Below are positions 6,101 to 7,222 of a DNA stretch of 7,222 nucleotides, one piece after another (the stretch's first letter is position 1; every line of letters begins with the position of its first letter). A model generated the notes under the pieces. That model saw nothing but the letters and a program-made list of their open reading frames with translations, made no database searches and was not told the origin of the DNA. Both the position numbers and the translations under genes were made by a program. Source of the DNA: Gammaproteobacteria bacterium (lineage in GTDB: Bacteria > Pseudomonadota > Gammaproteobacteria > Thiohalospirales > Thiohalospiraceae); NCBI GenBank assembly GCA_014762485.1, contig JABURU010000171.1:1-7222 (forward strand), in the 5' to 3' direction.

Positions 6101-6685
6101 CTGGATATTATGTTACCCGGCAAGGATGGTATTAGTTTCCTGCAAGAGGTGCGCGCAGAGCCTCGCTTTTCTGATCTGCAGGTTATCATCGTATCGGTTA
6201 AGGCAGATGAAATGCACAGGCAGCTGGAAGGTGGCGCGCTGAATATACGTGACTGGCTATCCAAGCCGATAAATGAAACACGCTTAATCGCTACACTGGA
6301 GGCGATTGATCAGGAACAAAACAAGGGCCAGGCTGAAATCCTGCATATAGAAGATGATCAGGACCTGGTGGAAGTGGTGCGCTCCATGTTACATGAAACC
6401 GCGCAGGTGACTAATGCGGTGACATTGGCAAGCGCCAGGGAACTTTTAGGCAGTAAACAGTTTGACCTGATATTGCTGGATATCAATCTGCCAGATGGCT
6501 CTGGGCTGAGCATTATAGAAGAGTTAAAGGCCCAGGATATACCTACACCCATCGTTGTATTTTCCTCGGAAGAAGTAGACGAATATGTACTCAATGAAGT
6601 CAGTGCTAGTCTGTTAAAAAGCCGTATTGATAATTTTAGATTACTCGACACGATACAGGGTGTCATGGAGTCTACAGATAAATAA
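3194..6685 (+). CDS. Hybrid sensor histidine kinase (TM-periplasmic-TM-GAF-PAS-PAS-HisKA-HATPase-REC-REC)
   Basis: This 1163-residue inner-membrane kinase has two membrane segments (about 12-34 and 168-188) that bracket a ~130-residue periplasmic domain. A HAMP-like/coiled linker (189-250), a GAF domain (about 250-417) and two PAS domains (about 432-550 and 560-680) follow. HisKA carries the phosphorylated His694 in SHELRTP. The ATPase domain has the N box with N812, the D box DYGRGIP with D840, the F box IFDKF (853-857) and GTGLGLS (870-876). Two receivers follow. The first has EDE (927-929), phospho-acceptor D971, S1001 and K1024. The second has EDD (1053-1055), D1096, S1124/S1125 and K1142. 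All key residues are present, so it should be active. There is no HPt or DNA-binding domain, so a separate partner is needed. The ATG start, with GGA at 3181-3183 overlapping the end of the preceding gene, and a 4-nt gap imply co-translation with the binding protein, its likely periplasmic partner. Confidence 0.95.
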   Translation: MQFLWAPKTLFARLMLSASVTMVGLVIVVTYLGINNDLDNQLDSLKRQSQAMAYQVAASSTSHIITQNYAELEELAVRFLKYPNVNHIYIFDADLNPLSAVKKQHNGSDYELIIDAEMTRPDNWSEALIDHNAIQVWQPIELGKPIAWVFMEVSLREYYQQRRSHYTSNILLVSMIAIIAIGIAYFVLRKNVNAIESASHFALNLLEQNDKPLSVKSDLKEVNDLIGSLNTVSTELEKRSQIVKESQALLETIQDAQTSFIADQDVHELFTNMLDGLLQLTGSEYGFIGEIKKDKDDQPYLKTHAITDISWNADTKKLYADNAESGFEFHNLDTLFGEVITSKMALITNDPANHPRSAGIPSGHPALKAFMGIPIFSAHTMVGMIGIANREQGYSQDMLDYLKPLLSTCGQIIMGYENNQKRSEAEAAVISSETMLRQVLNHIPTRVFWKDLNGVYLGCNYNFAQDAGFVDEQSLIGKNDYEMPWSSEAALYRHDDKEVINSGIPKLGYEEPQTTPEGETIWLRTNKIPLTDANNEVIGILGSYEDITTEKLQKQQLQKSEGRLADAQRIAHIGSWETDFRDGSNSWSEETYHILGLDPQTAVPSMDRFIECIHPADKDEIMAKILGHQVNKESYDYEARIITADNEERTIFTRVVFELTDSGDIARVFGTLQDITERKRMERMKDEFISTVSHELRTPLTSIKGSLGLVKGMATEALPESISSLLKIAENNTERLLFLINDILDISKIETGHIAFHFKPSNVYDFIKEAVNDTESYDKDVHLQAVSTETAPVWINADHDRFMQVLYNLISNAVKFSDPGDHVDIGIEFDDQTVSVYVRDYGRGIPEEYRSTIFDKFTQVDSSDTRNTGGTGLGLSITKTIMERHNGHVDFESEEGKGTTFTVTLPRYHVADGTDAQGGGMRVLICEDEPDVATLIQRMLVAEGYACDIAPNADAARQMLEAGYYQAMTLDIMLPGKDGISFLQEVRAEPRFSDLQVIIVSVKADEMHRQLEGGALNIRDWLSKPINETRLIATLEAIDQEQNKGQAEILHIEDDQDLVEVVRSMLHETAQVTNAVTLASARELLGSKQFDLILLDINLPDGSGLSIIEELKAQDIPTPIVVFSSEEVDEYVLNEVSASLLKSRIDNFRLLDTIQGVMESTDK

Positions 6686-6732
6686 TAACAAAGGTTGTTG
6701 TTAGCAATCGAAGTAAAACAAGGAAGGCATTG

Positions 6733-7222
6733 ATGACAGGTTTTAAATTCCAGATATCAGGCAATGGTCGCTTTATCATGATGATGGTTATAGCAGTCGC
6801 ACTGATTTTATGGTCGACCTTTCTGATGCAGCAACGAGTCAAACAAATGATTCAGATGGATCTGGCTCATTCGACTCATGCCTTGTTGGATGCGAGTTAT
6901 AAAAGCCTGGCTTCCTGGCGTACCAGTCAATCGCAAAATGCCCGTGAATGGGCATCCAGTCCACATCTATTGACTCTGACAAACGAACTACTAAAGTTGC
7001 AACCGAAACAGGAAACCTTATCCAGTGCGGCGGCTCAACATGAGCTCAGACAGTGGTTGTTGCCGGTGCAAAAATATAACCGTTACCTCGGTTTCTTTAT
7101 TATTTCACCAGACTATATCAACCTGGCATCCAGTCGCGACAGTAATGTGGGCAAGACCAGTTTTTTAAAACCACATTATTTAAAAAGAGTTTTTTCTGGT
7201 GAAACACTGATAACACCTCCAC
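6733..7222 (+). CDS. Membrane-anchored periplasmic sensor protein, 3'-truncated
   Basis: The first 163 residues of a gene cut by the window end. The ATG at 6733 is preceded by AAGGAAGG (6720-6727), a good ribosome site. A short N-terminus is followed by one membrane segment (about 14-31) and then a hydrophilic helical stretch (32-115) predicted to be periplasmic. The segment LGFFIISPDYINLASSRDSN (119-138), with GKTSFL and FSGETLITPP after it, resembles the strands and loops of Cache/PAS-like extracellular sensor domains. In such proteins a pattern like '...G...F..SP...LAS...G' precedes a second membrane segment. The output domain (histidine kinase, diguanylate cyclase or other) is not visible. 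It follows the hybrid kinase by 47 nt with no clear terminator, so it is probably in the same operon. The sensor call is moderate; the exact class cannot be given. Confidence 0.7.
   Translation, partial: MTGFKFQISGNGRFIMMMVIAVALILWSTFLMQQRVKQMIQMDLAHSTHALLDASYKSLASWRTSQSQNAREWASSPHLLTLTNELLKLQPKQETLSSAAAQHELRQWLLPVQKYNRYLGFFIISPDYINLASSRDSNVGKTSFLKPHYLKRVFSGETLITPP

Noticed and set aside
5954..6685. Internal ATG that could give a free tandem-receiver protein from the kinase gene
   Set aside because: Only GGTGGT-like bases precede it and there is no convincing ribosome site. The linker is ordinary for hybrid kinases.
6686..6732. Possible terminator after the hybrid kinase (AACAA...TTGTT)
   Set aside because: The stem is short and AT-only and lacks a T run, so it is unlikely to terminate.

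Overview
The window looks like chromosomal DNA of a gammaproteobacterium, probably marine or sediment-living. The basis is moderate GC content, the style of its signalling proteins, and a COG4324-type predicted aminopeptidase. No genus can be named from the sequence alone. It holds five protein genes, all on the + strand, and one candidate small RNA on the - strand.

Layout. Positions 2-823 are the 3' part of a zinc metallopeptidase gene of the predicted aminopeptidase family (HELAH motif), cut by the window edge. Positions 824-1061 are non-coding. On the - strand this stretch carries a one-mismatch FNR/ANR-type site, a TATAGT -10 box, a purine start and a strong intrinsic terminator, all at the correct spacing. 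Together they predict a ~70-nt oxygen-responsive small RNA with C-rich, anti-Shine-Dalgarno-like sequence. From 1071 on there is a signalling cluster: a degenerate HD-GYP protein without its HD dyad (1071-2261); a PhnD-like periplasmic binding protein with a signal peptide and no ABC transporter beside it (2356-3189); a large hybrid histidine kinase with tandem receiver domains only 4 nt downstream (3194-6685); and the start of another membrane-anchored periplasmic sensor protein, cut by the window end (6733-7222).

How it may work (inference). The binding protein captures a small anion or other ligand in the periplasm and presents it to the ~130-residue periplasmic domain of the kinase, as in AioX-AioS or TorT-TorS. 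The kinase then integrates this with cytoplasmic GAF and PAS inputs and phosphorylates its own receivers. No HPt protein, DNA-binding response regulator or transporter component is visible, so the output lies outside the window. The HD-GYP protein may belong to the same regulatory unit but is separated by a 94-nt gap. The most novel item is the predicted FNR-controlled small RNA.
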